Part shown: piece after piece, positions 13,276-25,598 of the stretch
Layout of the letters: each line of letters opens with the position of its first letter
How positions within the stretch are numbered: position 1 is the first letter of the stretch
Origin: Annona cherimola
Taxonomy: Eukaryota; Streptophyta; Magnoliopsida; Magnoliales; Annonaceae
Reading direction: 5' to 3'
Length of the DNA: 64,000 nucleotides
Assembly (NCBI GenBank): GCA_030490835.1
Contig: CM059977.1
Coordinates: 17,031,335-17,095,334, forward strand
Position numbers and translations under genes: made by a program
The notes under the pieces: model-generated
Database searches by the model: none
Seen by the model: the letters and a program-made list of their open reading frames with translations, nothing else
What the model was told of the DNA's origin: nothing

Positions 13276-14587
13276 CCAGAATACAGCAAAAGGAACTGCT
13301 GAACCAACCAGATGCGTGGGTAGTCCCAGGTCAGATTAACGGTTCTCCTTGCTTAAGTCAAGTCCTCATGCAAACATTTAACGGCTGAGATTACACCATG
13401 GCCAGATTTTTCTAAAAATAAACATGTAATTCTCCTAGTTACAAATTAAATCTTAAAATCTTGGTTTAGATATTACCATCGAAGTTGTTGTGAAATAGAT
13501 CCCAAAGGCAACGTAAATAAAACAAATTTAAAGACGAAATGGGTTGGACGTTGTTTCAAACGTTTTACAAAATTTAAATTAAAAGACTACATCTTACTCG
13601 TTTCATACCTAGAATTGTCTCCCAAAAGTCGAAATCAGGGTTGATTTTATAACCCGATAAAACTTGGAAACTATTGTAAATGCTCAAACTATAGCGGTTA
13701 ATTTGCAATTAGACAAAATTGTAGGGCCATGAGGCAAAAAATCTCATGACGCTGGCGGGCCACCTTATCTATCGTCGCAAAAGCGAGATTTGGCTGGGCC
13801 AAACGCAATTCTCCACGTCTTATCCACGGACGAAACGGGGCCCACGCAGAAGAGGACGTGGCCCGAAAATCATGCACATCAGGTGGGCCAGGGATGTCTC
13901 GTGAATTGAGGAATTTTTGAAATGGACCTGCCAAGGGTCTCATTAACAAACGTGCATGCATGTGTTCCCATCTACAAGTGGGCCACCCCCAATTAATTAA
14001 AAAGATCAAATAAATCTTTTGATTTGGTTGACCACGCACGTGCCGGGGTGACACGTTTGGCGCCCTCGAGAATGTAAGCTTTGTGAATTGTGACTTGTGA
14101 GCGCTCTCCCCCTCGAAAAGAAGATGGGAAAATAAATAAATAAAGAAAAAGTAGGCACTTATTTCCAAACATTTTCTGCAGGATTCCCACACGTCGTCCA
14201 TGATAATCCGGTTTTTGGATTTTGTTTTTTTTTTTATTGCAAACAAGTCGCAAATGGTTGACCGGTGGAATAGATTAGGAGGAAGACAAAACAATATAAG
14301 TAGTAGTAAAAAAGATTAAAATTGCCGCGGAAGGTATCTATCAAATCAACCGCTTGGAATGATTTTTTGTTTTGATATGAACTTTTTACATTATTATTTT
14401 ACCTTTTTTGTGCAATTATCTATTTTTCCCAATTATTACCTCTTATCAGTTTTACACTATTCACCATCATCAATATCCTCTACATCAGAAACATAAATTT
14501 TCATTTCATTTTAATTCAATTTCAAACAAATTCATAATACTCATCAAGCAAAGTACTCTTCTTGGGAAGGATTCAAGAGGCTTGAAT
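13276..14587. other. Intergenic with a GC-richer island (about 13700-14290)
   Basis: The island carries a minus-strand open frame of 198 codons (13698-14294). Its predicted protein has no domain, motif or composition that persuades me it is real, and a second frame overlaps it on the same strand. It may be degenerate promoter or gene DNA. It abuts the hAT MITE that starts at 14588. Confidence 0.4.
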
Positions 14588-15085
14588 TAGGTGTGGGAAT
14601 CAGGGTGGGTTAACCCGTGACTTGCCCCGCCCCAACCCTATTTAATACCGGGGCGGGTCGGATTTTTGATGTTTTTAAAAATGGCGGGGCGGGTTGGGGC
14701 AGACCTACCTGCTGACCCGTTTTCTTATCTCTCACATTAAAAAAAACCTCATTCAATGCTAATATTCATGTTTTATTTAATTATTTAGATTTTACTTTGA
14801 CTGATTAGTATTAGATTTAAGCATATAGTAGTTAAATTTAATATAAATTAGTCTTTATACTTAATAGGTTCATAAAATTTTAAAAACTTCTTACTTGACC
14901 TGCAGTTTTTACCTGACCCGATACCGACCCGAATTTTGTTCCAAGACCTAGTAGAAAAAAGTAAGGGTCAAACCGACTTTGTCCCGACCAGATATAAAAA
15001 TAAAGGTCAAACGAGATTTTTGAAAAGTAGGGTCAGGGTTGGGCACACCCTGACCCGTCCCGACCCACCCCGATTCCCACCCCTA
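14588..15085 (+). mobile_element. hAT-type MITE (498 bp) with perfect 8-bp target duplication
   Basis: The ends are inverted repeats: TAGGTGTGGGAATCAGGGTG on the left, and TAGGGGTGGGAATCGGGGTG read inward from the right, with two mismatches in the first 20 bases. The element is flanked by a perfect 8-bp direct duplication, GCTTGAAT, at 14580-14587 and 15086-15093. TAGGG-type ends with 8-bp duplications are typical of the hAT superfamily. There is no transposase frame, so it is non-autonomous. The subterminal DNA is rich in GACCC/GGGTC motifs. A relative in opposite orientation lies at 58508-59200. Confidence 0.88.
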
Positions 15086-15369
15086 GCTTGAATCCAGTAG
15101 AGAAACAAAACAAGAATCACATGGAATATCATCCCATTCATATCACATTGAATGATATTGAATTTTTTGGAACTTTCTTCCAACCATGCAATCTACTATG
15201 AATGGGAGAAAAAAATTCCCATTTTCTAGCAATTATCCTTGGATTCGTGGTTTTTCACCTTTTTAAATTTTCTTATGAAGTTATCAATACCTTTATATAT
15301 GTGATGGTTCTAGCTGGAGCTTTGGTCAAATATTGAATGCTCAACATTTATTTTCACTAGCATGATAGA

Positions 15370-15885
15370 GGGGAATACTTCTGTGAAATCGAGTTTCATT
15401 GAAGTGATTTCATGAAACTTTTTTCGTTTTTGAAATGTTGATTTTTAATAAAAAATTTAATCCATTCATTATATTTAATACCATTTGTTAAGCTAGGAGA
15501 CCAAGTTTCATCCCAATCCAATATGTTAATTGATCACGTTTGCTTAAAAATAAGTACATTCATGTGTAAATGATTAAAAACGCATATATCCATTCACAAG
15601 TGTATTAGAATATAATAATATTTCATAGGATCATTTATCTACATATTATTGATATTTTAGATGGTTTAGATGTTGAAAAAATAACTTTAAAGTTGATATT
15701 TTAATATTAAACCATTTTATTACATTGATTTTACACTTTTATAAATGAGACCCATATAAAGTGAAATTAAAAAAAATAAAAGGATTTTCAGAATACTATA
15801 AATAATACTAAATACAATAGATGAAGTGAATTTTCTATCAAAGAGGGTTTCATAGAAGAGAGGTTTCATAGAAGCGTCCCCCTTA
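15370..15885 (+). mobile_element. 500-bp MITE family (TTTCATAGAAG ends), near-complete copy
   Basis: A segment of about 515 bases that aligns along its length with 51825-52345: an AATCCATT...TTATAT block, then a GTTTGCTNAAAA block, TTAGAATATAA, TTTAGATGGTTTAGATGTTG, TTATTACATTGATTTTA and AATACAATAGATGAAGTGAA. The right end has two nearby GGTTTCATAGAAG motifs (15846-15874). There is no transposase, and I could not define the target duplication, so the superfamily is left open. Confidence 0.55.
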
Positions 15886-16819
15886 CACATACCCGCAAAT
15901 TTGACGGCAACAATTAAGTTAATAAAATATTTTAAATTAGCAATTAACAATTATTTAAATCAAACTCAGGCTGCTGTTGAAACGACAGTAAAATTATATT
16001 GCCATTGATCTTGTGGTCATGATGAGAAGAAAGGAAAATCTATTTTTAAAAAATTGACGTACATATGAAGAAATAAAGTGAATTTTTAATAGGAAAAATA
16101 AAGTAATAATAGAAGTAGATAGTTAAGATGGGAAAATTTTTTAGGCAATCAAATAGGCCCTGAACATTTAACATTCCAAGGAAGATGATGATATCTTGAA
16201 AAAAGTATGATAGTATGTCAAAAAAGTAGAAAGTAACTCAAAAAAGGATGATAGTATGTCAACACACCTATAAAATAACTACCAGCCGCTATAACAAATT
16301 TAAACATAAATGATAAAATTGACAACCATTTTATTGCATAACAGTCGCTGTTGGTCTGATGCACATACCAAACAGTAACAAAAATATGCACTTCCATTGC
16401 TGTTGGGTATAAATTACCAAATTTTGTTACCAAAAACTCCGTTTTATTGGAGGTTTTAGGCATAATCATGCTATTCCCGAGTTTTACTGTCTGAATTTTA
16501 ATCACAGACATACAACGAATGAGCAGTGGTCATTGTGGGGCTATATTTCATCACGGGGGATCTAATCACACTCTTCACAGTTCTCAGTCTACATGAAAAT
16601 GCCGGTCATTCCACTCATTCCTGTTTTCCACATCGACGACATTCTTGGCCCCAAAACATACATGATTATATATTGTGGCTTTTTTCGATCTTTTTAGATC
16701 AATTCGACTGACCCACGATTTAAAAAAAAAAGAAAAAGAAAAAGAAAAGACAACCAGAATAAACTGTGATTATATAATCTCCTTCACAAGGATGGCAACA
16801 CATTAATTATAAACTTTTG

Positions 16820-17065
16820 TAGGAGCTTTATGGGCTATGTAGATGTGGTTACATGTAACTCTATTAATTTTTAATATGTTAATGATTTATTCAAAATTAA
16901 ATTAATTTATTATATTTAATATTAAATAAAGTTTTATCTACGTCAAATATTTGCATGGGTCGTGTTTGCTTAAAAATAAATATATTTATATGTAAATTAA
17001 GAAAAATATTTAGATTCATTCATAAATATACTATAATATAATAATTCATAAATATATTATAATAG
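16820..17065 (+). mobile_element. 500-bp MITE family, left-half fragment
   Basis: Contains the family blocks TTATTATATTTAATATTAAA, GTCGTGTTTGCTTAAAAATA and TAAATATACTATAATATAAT, then breaks off at about 17065. The right-half blocks resume near 17455. The intervening 17145-17405 carries a foldback element, so a later insertion probably split this copy. Confidence 0.45.
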
Positions 17066-17144
17066 AATAATACTTAAGACATGATCTTATTAGCCTGGTT
17101 TAAATAATGGTTTACTTAGTCCAAATGAATAAACTTATCTTTAA

Positions 17145-17405
17145 ATTTTTAAATTTTTTGTAAACTCGTTAATTTAGATGTATTTAATATGTAAATTAAG
17201 TTTTACCATTTTATAAAATATATATTCTTTTGAATTTTTAAACATAGGGATATTTTAGCCATTTTAATGGTAGAAAATTACTAAAATAATATGTGTTTAA
17301 AATCTAAAAAATGTATACATATTTCAAAAATAGTAAAATTTGATTTATATATAACTTAGATTAATAAGTTTATGAAAAAAGAAAAAAGAGTCTATGAAAT
17401 AAGTT
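17145..17405. repeat. Foldback MITE, copy 2
   Basis: The arms 17145-17260 and 17285-17400 are approximate reverse complements and share the family core (TTAATTTAGATGTATTTAAT and its reverse complement with AACTTAGATTAATAAG). It sits between two halves of a 500-bp family copy, which suggests it inserted into that older element. Confidence 0.5.
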
Positions 17406-17429
17406 TTTGGCCGAGTTAAGCCCGGACTA

Positions 17430-17700
17430 ACAAGATTATATTTTATGATGCTTTACAAAAAATATTTATCTACATAGTAATGAGGTCATATCTTATATGG
17501 TTTAGATGTTAAAAATATTATTTTAAAATTAATATTTAGTATTAAATTATTTTATTATATTAGTTTTATACATTTGTAGATGAGGCTATGTGATATTAGA
17601 CAAATAAAAGAGTTTTCATGATAATAAATATTAAAAATGAAACGAATTATATAAAAGAGTAGTTTATATAAGCAAAGCTTCAACTTGATTATAATTTTGA
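17430..17700 (+). mobile_element. 500-bp MITE family, right-half fragment
   Basis: Shows TTATATGGTTTAGATGTTAA, TTATTATATTAGTTTTATAC and the AAAAGAGTTTTCATGATAAT blocks found in the right halves of the copies at 15370 and 51825. It is probably the remainder of the copy interrupted by the foldback element at 17145-17405. Confidence 0.45.
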
Positions 17701-18449
17701 TAATTCAAATGGCAATAAGTTATAACGCGGTTCATTAGGTCAAGCTCAAGTCAACTCATAGTTAATTCTATTCTAGTATTATAGATTATAAAAATTTTAA
17801 TCAAGTCGATCTTTTATATTTAGGATAAATAAATAGATTCAAAGCAACGCGTAATTAACTTGAATCTAAGGTAAAAATTAAAAAAAGTGAAACAAATGCG
17901 GGTAAAAATTGCGCAAAGTTTTATAGCAGCAAGGCTCTTCTATAAATTTGATTCAACCTTAGTTCTTGTCCCCCTTCTAAAATGATAATACAACACCTTT
18001 AAAAATTTTGACTAGCTCAGGGTTGAAAAATAAAAGATACTTTGAGTACTAAGCTGATATAATTTAATTATTAATAAATCTAATTCATATTAATTTTAAG
18101 TAATTTAAAATGTCATTTAGGATACCAAAATAGTCACAAATGGATTTATGTAACTTTTCTACATGCGCCTTGAGCCGACGTAAACATTTCAAATGATTAA
18201 CGTCAATCTGATAATAACAACAACAACAAAAAGAAATGTATGATTACAAGAAAATGTAATCTGGAAAGCAAAACTTATACATTAGATAAGTAAACTGGGG
18301 ATGTACTACAATGCATCATGTTGCACCCTAGCTTAAATTCGGGTCTATTTTGCAAAGAAATAAAAATCTAATTGATCTATAGCATTTATTATCATTTGAT
18401 TAACAAAATTCTAAGTTTAATGAAAATCATATTCAAATATAGAGGCATG

Positions 18450-18955
18450 ATCTCTAAAATGTATATTTTTAATTTAAGAAATTTTTATTTACAAAATTGT
18501 TAATCTAATTATGTTTAATCTATAAACTAATTTTTACAAATTTTGAAAATATGTATATACTTATTTTGGATTTTTTGATCTCTTATATACAAGAGGATAG
18601 CAAATATTACAGTCAAGTACATTCCAAATCTTTACAACATGGAGAAAAATTCTTACAAAACCTCCATCATTGGATGGAAATTAAAACCCCCACAACAATT
18701 GAAGGGATTGCGGGGGAGAAGGTTTGAATCCTACACCATGAGCAAACATGCCTATCATACATACCATTGCACAAAGGTGCTGGTTGCTTTATTTTGGATT
18801 TTTAAACATAGGACTATTTTAGTTATTTTAAATTATTAAAACATGACCAAAATACTCTTATGTTTAATCCAAAATAAATATATATTTATCTAAAATCAGT
18901 AAAAATTAATTTATAGATTAAACATAACTAAATTAACTATTTTGCAAAAAAAAAT
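18450..18955. repeat. Two diverged foldback-family arms around a B-box-like motif
   Basis: Family arm sequence occurs at 18460-18590 (TTGTTAATCTAATTATGTTT) and again in inverted form at 18785-18950 (ATAGATTAAACATAACTAAA). Between them, near 18720, is GGTTTGAATCC, a B-box-like motif. Either a SINE inserted into a foldback element or two elements lie side by side. Boundaries are approximate. Confidence 0.4.
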
Positions 18956-20750
18956 TGAAAAAAGCAAAAAAATAAATAAATTTTGGACCCGTCTAAAATA
19001 AGGACATTTTATACCAGCCTGAAATGATCATTTTGCATATATAAATTTAAAGCGATCAAGACAACATCTAAATGGTCTAGATCGTCATTAAGTCATGGAG
19101 TGGTGGAGCCGTACAGAGCCGAAAGTTCCCTTAATTTTTCAAAAATAAAAAATCTTCATTAAAAACTTCTAAGATTTTTAAAATATAGATACTCTCGGCC
19201 AACAGAATGTGGATAAATAATTCTATGAAGTATTATAATATTCTAATAAACTTATTTGCAGATATATATGCTTTTTATTATTTGAAAATGAAAATATCTA
19301 TTTTTAATACTTGTGGCCAACTCAAGATTCCAATTCAACTGATTTTTGTCATGTTAAACAATGTGAATAGCTGAATTTCGTTCTCATCATCAATAAGAGC
19401 CCCATGTCATTAACCGTGCATATTAACTGGAAAGCAACAAGGTGTATTCTAACACATCCCAATAAATTTATATTTATAAGGGTGGTTTTGGGATCATAAA
19501 AACATAGTTTTTAATTATTTCTTCGCATTTTATTATATAATTATCTTACTTTTCAATCTTTTCTTCATAATTATACATGCATATTATTCTCTTTACACTT
19601 TATAATTATTAGAATAACATCACATCACATCTCGTATTTCAAAAAGTTTTACTCTAAAATTTTTCTTTTAAAAGTTTTATTCAATGTCAAACACCTTTGT
19701 ACATTACTACAAGTATTACGTTAAATTACAATTTCAGTTCTAACCACGTTTCCGAGTTTCAATACAATTTGTTGAGAACAGAGAAGTGGATGTTTTAGTA
19801 TGAGATGAAATTTTTTTAAAAAAATATTTTTCTCATGGTTCATGCAATTTTTTCAATTTTCATACAATTTTGTTCATTCTCAATACACACCAAATTTTTT
19901 TTGATCTCACATCTTCATCTACTCATCATCTCATCTAAGTTGTGAAAAGGCCACAACCCTAAATTGGGTCTAACATTTCAAATAAAAATTTTAAAAAGAA
20001 AATCCCACCTACCCAAGTTTAATAAAGATGAACTTGGGTAAGTCGGGTGAAATCAACCCACATTGCACCCATATTGGATGCTAAGATCATCAGCCGCCTA
20101 CACATCATGGATCTTTTATCCACTTTTGTGGCAGCCATAGGTGGGCCCATCTTGTTTCCTCACGAGAGCTAGCTTTGTGATTAGCTACCATCAATGGAAA
20201 TAATTGTGGATCAAATTTTTCCTAATTGTCATTATGCCATATGCCTATTGAGCGCAAGCAAATGGCTATAAATATTAAATATATGTCAGCTGATACAAAT
20301 TTCCAATCATACAGTAATAATGTACTTGTAGAGGGATTGATCCGGTGATTAGATTAGCAACTCCAAGTGTCAAACCTCCATCAAAATCTGGAAACCCACA
20401 TCTCAAAATTTAATTAACATTGCTGCAATTGTGGCCCAGCTCCCAATAATGAACCAAATTTTCTCAGGTAGGTAGCCAAATTTCAATAATTTCATCATTT
20501 TCAGAGTTTACTTTAAGATTATTAATTCATTCCTTACTTTAAGATTGTTGATGCAAACCTTACAGCTATCATGATTTCTCTGTCAAATATTCCAACTAAT
20601 TGTGAAATATCATGATATGTACCACATGCTGGGATTAGGGTGTTGTCATTTCCAAATCAAGGATCGCTAGGAAATTAGAAAGAAAGTTAAAGATGAAAAA
20701 GAAGAGAAAATAGATCGCAATGCGATACAACAGAAAATAATCTTGCCTCC
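18956..20750. other. Intergenic with repeat fragments
   Basis: Bases 19225-19270 match part of the 500-bp family. Bases 19475-19690 resemble the GTGTGTTTGG family in reverse orientation (TCACATCACATCTCG block). Bases 20040-20480 are less AT-rich and unique, with no frame I can support. Confidence 0.45.
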
Positions 20751-21414
20751 TGCAATTACGTTGCTTTCAAGTTGAACTTGGAATCATCAACATTCCTTTT
20801 ACTTTGATTTTAATCCCCATAATCACTACTCACTTTTTTCTCTTCGTCATGATTAACACTATAGTCTCCATTTGCAATGAAATTCCTTTATGCATCCAAA
20901 ATAAGAGTTGCGATCAGGAAATAGAAAACTGTGTTATAGTAGTATTTATCGGGAATAAGGAAATAGTTCGTTGTGGGAAATTCTTTAGAAAAGAGTTTTA
21001 AGTTTTTCCATATGAAGACGCAATTCTAGATGAAAGGGTTGCGAAATTCGCAGAATGTTGAGACTTCTTTATTTTTGCTCGATACTGACTATATATATAT
21101 ATATATATATATGGATGTAGCGACACTAGGCAGAGGAGGAATTCAGCTGACTGTTGTAGTCTTGAAGAAAAGGATAAAGGTAAGCGTATGGGCCAGGCAT
21201 ATTTAAGTGCAACCTGGCACGCAAAACAACAGCACACGGAGCTCATCTTTTGATTTTTGCCTCTTAAATAAAGACGCTTTTCTAGCAGTGTAGTCCAGCC
21301 AGAGATGATTTTTCACCCCAGACCAAGAGCACAATATCCTTAAGCTGACATCCAGCTTACATCGACCCACCCATTTTACCTTTGGACAAATATATGTAAC
21401 ATGACTGGAGCAAT

Positions 21415-21600
21415 GACAAAAAGTAAAGAAAATAAAATTAAAATAAATAAGTCAAATGTATAAGTAATTGTATAGAAATGATTAAAAAGTAGAATAATTA
21501 TATAAGAAGAAATAAAAAAAATAATGTAAAAATAAAATAGTTATAAAGAATTAAAAATTTTAGACTGAAAAATTTGAAATCAAAAAGTTATAAAATAAAC
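21415..21600 (+). mobile_element. GTGTGTTTGG-family MITE, partial copy 3
   Basis: Shares the internal core with copies at 13100, 22180 and 50340: AAAATTAAAATAAATAAGTC, then GTATAAGTAATTGTATAGAA, then repeated TTAAAAA blocks. The left terminal motif is missing. Non-coding. Confidence 0.4.
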
Positions 21601-22071
21601 AAAGACCCACTACAAATCCTCAGCTTCCATGACAATTTCTCGGTTGGAGTTTCCATTGTCTCTCGATGAGCATGGACTGTTTGTGACCTTCCTCATCTCG
21701 GCTGCTCCCTTGAAATGGACGGGTGCAGTTAATAGATGGATTGTCATGTGGTCCGTCGTCCGTGCCACTGTGTCCCTATGCAACCATGCATAATGTTCAC
21801 ATGCCCCTTATGAACACAAAAGGGCTTCCTTTTCTTTTATCGCATTTTGTTCTCTCTGTTAAAAGTAACCAACATGGTCGCTCAACAATCATCATCTGCA
21901 TGTGCCAACACAGATTTGTGTCCTTGGATACCGGTATATATAAATAAGGTACAGAAGCAATATAGGACAATGTCAGACGAGGATGATTTGAAATATAAAA
22001 GTAATAATAAAAAAAATTTGATTATTGAGGTATACAAATATCAGATTAAAATAAATCAAAAACTTTAGATG

Positions 22072-22365
22072 TGTTTAAGAAGTAATAAAACTTTTTAATA
22101 AAAATTTTCGAAGTAAAAGTTTTTAAATGATTAGAAAATGATGCGATATGACAAGATGATGATAAAAAGAAAAGGGAATAAAATTAAACTAAATAAGTTA
22201 ATCGTGTAGATACTTGTATAGAAATTGATTAAAAAATAAGATAATTATATAGAAAAATGTGAAAAAATAATTAAAAATAAAATAATCATAGAAAGTAAAA
22301 AATTTTAAATGAAAAAGTTTTAGTTGGAAAAATTTTATGTTTTCCCAGTCACCCAAACGTACGAT
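22072..22365 (+). mobile_element. GTGTGTTTGG-family MITE, copy 4
   Basis: Starts with GATGTGTTTAAGAAGTAAT and ends with CCCAGTCACCCAAACGT, which reads as a degenerate inverted copy of the left end. The internal core (TGATGATAAAAAGAAAAGGG, TTAATCGTGTAGATACTTG) matches the family. Non-coding. Confidence 0.45.
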
Positions 22366-24466
22366 GCAATATCAAATCTTTTTTCCCTTTCGGATATTGA
22401 TAAGAAATTTTAACTACCATTCGGCTTCAGCTTTTTCTTAATATTACCCTTGCTGCAATGATTATCTACTACTTTTTCCACCGGAAAATCTATACGAATG
22501 CTTTTTTTTACTCAAAAAGGTTTTGGCTTCTATACCTACGAGGTTTGGTAGAAATTAAGGTGTATCAGTTAGGGTTAAAATAAAGAAAATACCCCTATAA
22601 ACAAATACAATTATAAAATGGAATTTTTTTTATTCATGGTACCTTATAGGTATGGATGGAAATTTTGCAAAATCATGATGCTCCCGCAATTTCGACTACA
22701 CTTTGTAGGTAATAATGCAAAATCCCTTTTTCTTATGACATCATTCCTCCATTTTTTCTATTTTTATTTTTTGCTTCTCTTTCTCACTCGACTTTTTCCT
22801 TGCCCACAAACTCTCTCATTAAATGGAAAACTGTGCACCTTCCATTAACCATGAGGGCTACAAGAAACACCAATTTGGACCGTGGACAACGGAACAGCAA
22901 ACAGTCCAGTCCAACATCAGATCACAGGCTTGAGAATTTTTAGGTTGATTGAAAACATCTTTTAAAGAAAATCCATAACCAAAATTATTTGACATAATAA
23001 CAGGTCAGCATTGGAGAAAAACAACTCTCTGATGGGCATGCCATCAGCATACATATAAAAATAATACACACACAATCATGCATGCACCTATGCAATAATA
23101 AGCCTAGATAAGTCCGCACAAGCAACACAAAGGAAACAGCATGCTGCTTGGACACCATCAAACCTTTCTTTCGCTTTGTGTTGGAGGGAGATCGAGGGCA
23201 GGACTGCTTCCTTATGCCATATAGATTTCAGGCTACTGATGAGATGCTCCTTGATGACCTCGGTTGGCAGCTTATGCCATCTAGCACTTCACCGAAATGG
23301 ACATCTTGGATAAGAGGGTTGCTGGATCTAACTGGAGGAGAACCTGCATAATACGGAGGAGAAGCCTGCAGCACACAAGATTATGTCACTGCAATGGAGT
23401 TGAAGATGTGAAAGGTTTTCAAAATGTGTTTAGAGATGCTATCCACCGAGGAATACCAACAAACCTTGCTTGCAATTATGATATCAAAGGGGTCTGGTCC
23501 AATTTTCGGGTCAGTCTGCTCCCTACATTGTCAGAAATTTTTAGTGGCACAATGGATAGAGAAAGATGGGTGGAAGGAGAATTTTGTAATGTCCATAATA
23601 ACCAGAAAATAAGGCAAAACAATTTTAAAAGAATTTGTGCTTTCCAAAACAGTAACATAATCAATTTTGTGAAACTGATAGTCTAATCTAAGGGATGATC
23701 CTAATTTGTGTCAAAACGAGATAAGCCCAAGAGTGAATGCAGCAACAGAGAGGCAACGAAAAGTTCATTGAAATCATGGACTGGGATGATGGTGCTGGTT
23801 TCAAACTTGTTACTCATCTATATAAACTCATACTGGTGGGATGCAGACATATAAAATATCATTTGCTTCATAAATTTCAATAGAAACCTAGAATGATTTT
23901 GATCTTCAGACTTCCAAGGGGACTAATTTTATACATTTTTTTTTAAGAGTCAAGGGGACTAATTTTAGGACTGAAATATGAATTGCAAAATGAGGCAACA
24001 TGGTAAATCTAGGAAATTTTTACTTTTATTTTAAAATCACCTTTCTTTCCATTTCCTCATTTAATATTCTCGTCACCCATGTCCCTTTGTTCCCCTCACC
24101 TTACAATCTCTGTTCTTAACCCATTTTGCTTCTTCAAATGGACGCATTTCTTCATGTCTGTTATGGTCTATTACAAGTCTCATAATTCACATCCATTTAC
24201 TCTTGTTATGGACATGTTGGCCCTTAAAACACAGCCAACAAACACCCAACCCAAAAGAAATAAGATCTGGCCTTGGACAAATACTAAATAATTTCCAATT
24301 CACTCAAGTAATTATATGAAACCGCAAAAGCCCATACCTGACTCAAAATTTTCAGTTGTCATCCTTCTCAATCCTTACAACTTAAAGTTTGTCAACACTT
24401 ATTTCATTGCCAAATTTCAAATTTTCAACTAAAATACATTTGGCTCAAATAGAAGACCTTAGTGAT

Positions 24467-24831
24467 TCATAACACGCAAGCAGTGACAAACAAATTGACA
24501 GACCTAATAAATTGTCTGCTTGGTTTAGGGCATAAAACTCCATTCCTGTTGACACACTTCTCCATCATGAAGTCTGTTGTCATCCTTCTCAATTCCCTCA
24601 TCTCTTCAACCAAATTCTTCCCGTAAACAGTGGATCGTGCTTGTATGATTTAATAGGAATAAACAAGGAACCTAAGTCAGAAAATATTAGGATAAATTGA
24701 GATGAAAACCAAAAAAAAAAATAGAAATTTTATAATTTGAAAGGAATAAAAAGAAAACCTTCTGCATGTTCTTCCAGGCATCTTGGGTTCTTCATATCAA
24801 CTAGTGAGAAAAAGAAGCCAGCCAAATGCAT
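24467..24831 (-). CDS. Small two-exon gene, function unknown (81 aa)
   Basis: I do not recognise this protein. Two minus-strand blocks join in frame. Exon 24759-24845 has an AG acceptor at its upstream edge, and its ATG is at 24829-24831 with a second in-frame ATG at 24793-24795. Exon 24467-24639 ends in TGA. The junction codon is split 1+2. The predicted peptide contains MKNPRCLEEHAEARSTVYG followed by KNLVEEMRELRRMTTDFMMEK, a charged, probably helical stretch with a heptad look, so a short coiled-coil protein is possible. No signal peptide or membrane segment is clear. A donor-like AGGTCTGT just before the stop leaves open a further exon, so the C-terminus is uncertain. Unspliced exon-like DNA with a donor at 26343 lies upstream on the same strand and could be its leader. 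It may be a real conserved micro-protein or a chance pairing of frames. Confidence 0.4.
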
Positions 24832-25054
24832 CCAGATTCTATATCCTATGCAAAAAAAGATGACTTCAGATGATAAAAGTATCCCCAGATGCTTGAATTC
24901 TTGAAGGAATGAATGAAACTTGAGTTCAGCAACTATAAACCAATTTTACAAGGTTAAAGCAAGGATATCAACATTCTTATAAGCAGTGTTCACCACAGCA
25001 ATAATGGTAATTGTACCTATCTTTAAATAGAGATAAACTTCCTCTGAGCATGTG

Positions 25055-25598
25055 TGTCACTAGCATAATCATTTGTCCGTTGCGCATGTTCTCATAGCTT
25101 ATTATTTATTTGTATGACGAGGTTGGCCCAAAGAATGATAATGATGAGACATCCGCTCCTTGTATAAAGAGGGAATACAAGTGGCTTCCTCTCTCAGTGC
25201 TTGAGTAGTAGCTCTATGGTTGTTGTAACTCAAGTGAAACCAAGTATGGATATTATTATATTAAAATATCTGAGACTCATTCATGTGAGTCAGCAAGGCT
25301 GATCTAATTGGCTGAAAGTGTGTTATCTGAAAGTACAATTGACTTTTCTGTATTATACAAATTTCAATGGGTGCTATGAACCAGATCCATAGACTTCAAA
25401 CTCTTTGGTTAGTAGTTCACTAGTTCCTATCAACTGATTTACCTATAGAGATCGATAGTAGATCAAGCAGAGACTTTCTGGAAGTAAACATCCTCCCTAC
25501 CTATACGGATTGATGATAGATTATGCTGAGCTTTCCCATTGTGAGGGTAAGGGTACAAGTAAACATTAAACATCCCAATTTATACCCCTTTCAACAAT
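25055..25598 (+). mobile_element. Possible solo LTR (Copia-like)
   Basis: The segment starts near TGTGTCACTAG and ends TTTCAACA at 25598. It has a TATA-like TTGTATAAAG near 25160 and downstream features expected of an LTR promoter. No gag or pol lies on either side, so it would be a solo LTR. The candidate 5-bp flanks (GCATG and ATATG) match at only three positions, so the call is weak. It sits in the presumed intron between the leader exon at 26.4 kb and the small gene's coding exons. Confidence 0.3.

Larger units (their letters stand above)
20751..24466. other. Mixed intergenic DNA, no supported gene
   Basis: Contains two GTGTGTTTGG-family copies (listed separately), a TA run near 21092-21110 and less AT-rich DNA from 22850 to 24460. 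A plus-strand frame at 23148-23351 would encode a tryptophan-rich peptide with the stretch WTSWIRGLLDLTGGEPA. It looks less random than its neighbours but has no recognisable family or splice context. It could be a terminal exon or a gene relic; I leave it uncalled. Confidence 0.4.

Noticed and set aside
13698..14294. 198-codon minus-strand gene
   Set aside because: No domain, poor composition, overlapping frame on the same strand, no splice or homology support.
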